Assembly: GCA_045654245.1 (NCBI GenBank)
Contig: JAZOMX010000049.1
Coordinates: forward strand, 1-6,736
Reading direction: 5' to 3'
DNA: 6,736 nt
DNA from: UBA10677 sp045654245
GTDB lineage: Bacteria > Bacillota > Clostridia > Christensenellales > Pumilibacteraceae
Shown in pieces: positions 6,588 to 6,736 of this stretch (positions are counted from its first letter, which is position 1; the number at the start of each line of letters is the position of its first letter). A model generated the notes under the pieces. That model searched no databases and was not told the DNA's origin. It saw nothing but the letters and a program-made list of their open reading frames with translations. The translations under genes were made by a program, and so were the position numbers.

Positions 6588-6736
6588 GGGACGGGGCTTG
6601 AAGCCAAAGTGGGCGCGAGCGTTAATAAAACAGTCCTGTGAACTGTTTTTAGCGAGCGGGCGAGCAATCTACGATTGCGAAGTCGGTGGATTGCAAAGCA
6701 ATACACGGTCCCGTCCTTCGCACCAAAATAAAAGAA
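6588..6736 (+). repeat. tRNA-Leu-derived intergenic element: inverted T-arm copy, hairpins, direct copy of the tRNA 3' end
   Basis: Directly after the tRNA terminator, 6589-6605 is the reverse complement of the tRNA T arm (6522-6538) at 15 of 17 positions. Perfect small hairpins follow: AAAACAGT/ACTGTTTT (6627-6649), GCAATC/GATTGC (6664-6678) and ATTGC/GCAAT (6690-6702, extended by GTG/CAC past a mismatch). The element ends with a direct 28-bp copy (6708-6735) of tRNA positions 6530-6557, including TTCGCACCA. GGACGGG (6589-6595) also pairs with CCCGTCC (6710-6716), closing the whole segment. No protein is encoded. It may be a mobile or dispersed repeat with tRNA-derived ends, or a decayed tRNA duplication. 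It may continue beyond the right edge. Confidence 0.7.

Noticed and set aside
6357..6706. Two minus-strand ORFs (6357-6548 and 6434-6706) that could pass as small proteins
   Set aside because: Both read antisense through the tRNA-Leu gene. The GRDLNPYG and RRTGLEPV style peptides are a familiar artefact of translating antisense tRNA sequence. Neither has a supported ribosome binding site.

Overview
The window looks like a low-to-moderate G+C chromosome fragment of a gut-type, Gram-positive-lineage Firmicute, probably an uncultured Clostridia member. The signs are AGGAGG-type ribosome binding sites, sigma-70/A style promoters, a tRNA with an encoded CCA end, a GH38 mannosidase of the bacterial/cytosolic type, and a secreted beta-helix surface protein with a single membrane anchor and no outer-membrane signals. 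The taxonomic placement is inference; no marker gene fixes it.

Layout from left to right. Positions 1-390 hold no gene. They contain a head-to-tail array of about 4.5 copies of a 79-91 bp, G+C-rich, hairpin-forming repeat that runs off the left edge. A hairpin at 395-424 ends the first gene. Positions 432-3065 (minus strand) encode an 877-residue membrane-anchored surface protein: signal peptide, beta-helix-like Gly-Gly-Thr repeats, four helical repeats of about 70 residues, one transmembrane segment, an acidic Thr/Glu-rich linker and a conserved-looking basic cytoplasmic domain. It has its own promoter (TTGACA / TATAAT) and strong ribosome binding site. A strong hairpin at 3177-3204 separates it from the next gene. 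Positions 3216-6269 (minus strand) encode a complete 1017-residue GH38 alpha-mannosidase without a signal peptide, driven by an extended -10 promoter. On the plus strand, divergent from the mannosidase, lies a complete tRNA-Leu(GAG) at 6465-6547 with a near-consensus promoter and a 12-bp terminator.

The right end, 6588-6736, is the most unusual part. Just after the tRNA terminator there is an inverted, near-perfect copy of the tRNA T arm, then about 100 bp of small hairpins, then a 28-bp direct copy of the tRNA 3' end including CCA and the start of the terminator stem. It looks like a tRNA-derived intergenic element.

How the parts work together: the two protein genes share strand and a nearly identical -10 region but are separated by a terminator and have separate promoters, so they are probably independent transcription units. 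A role in host glycan use (cell-surface contact plus intracellular mannoside trimming) is possible, but nothing in the window demonstrates a functional link.
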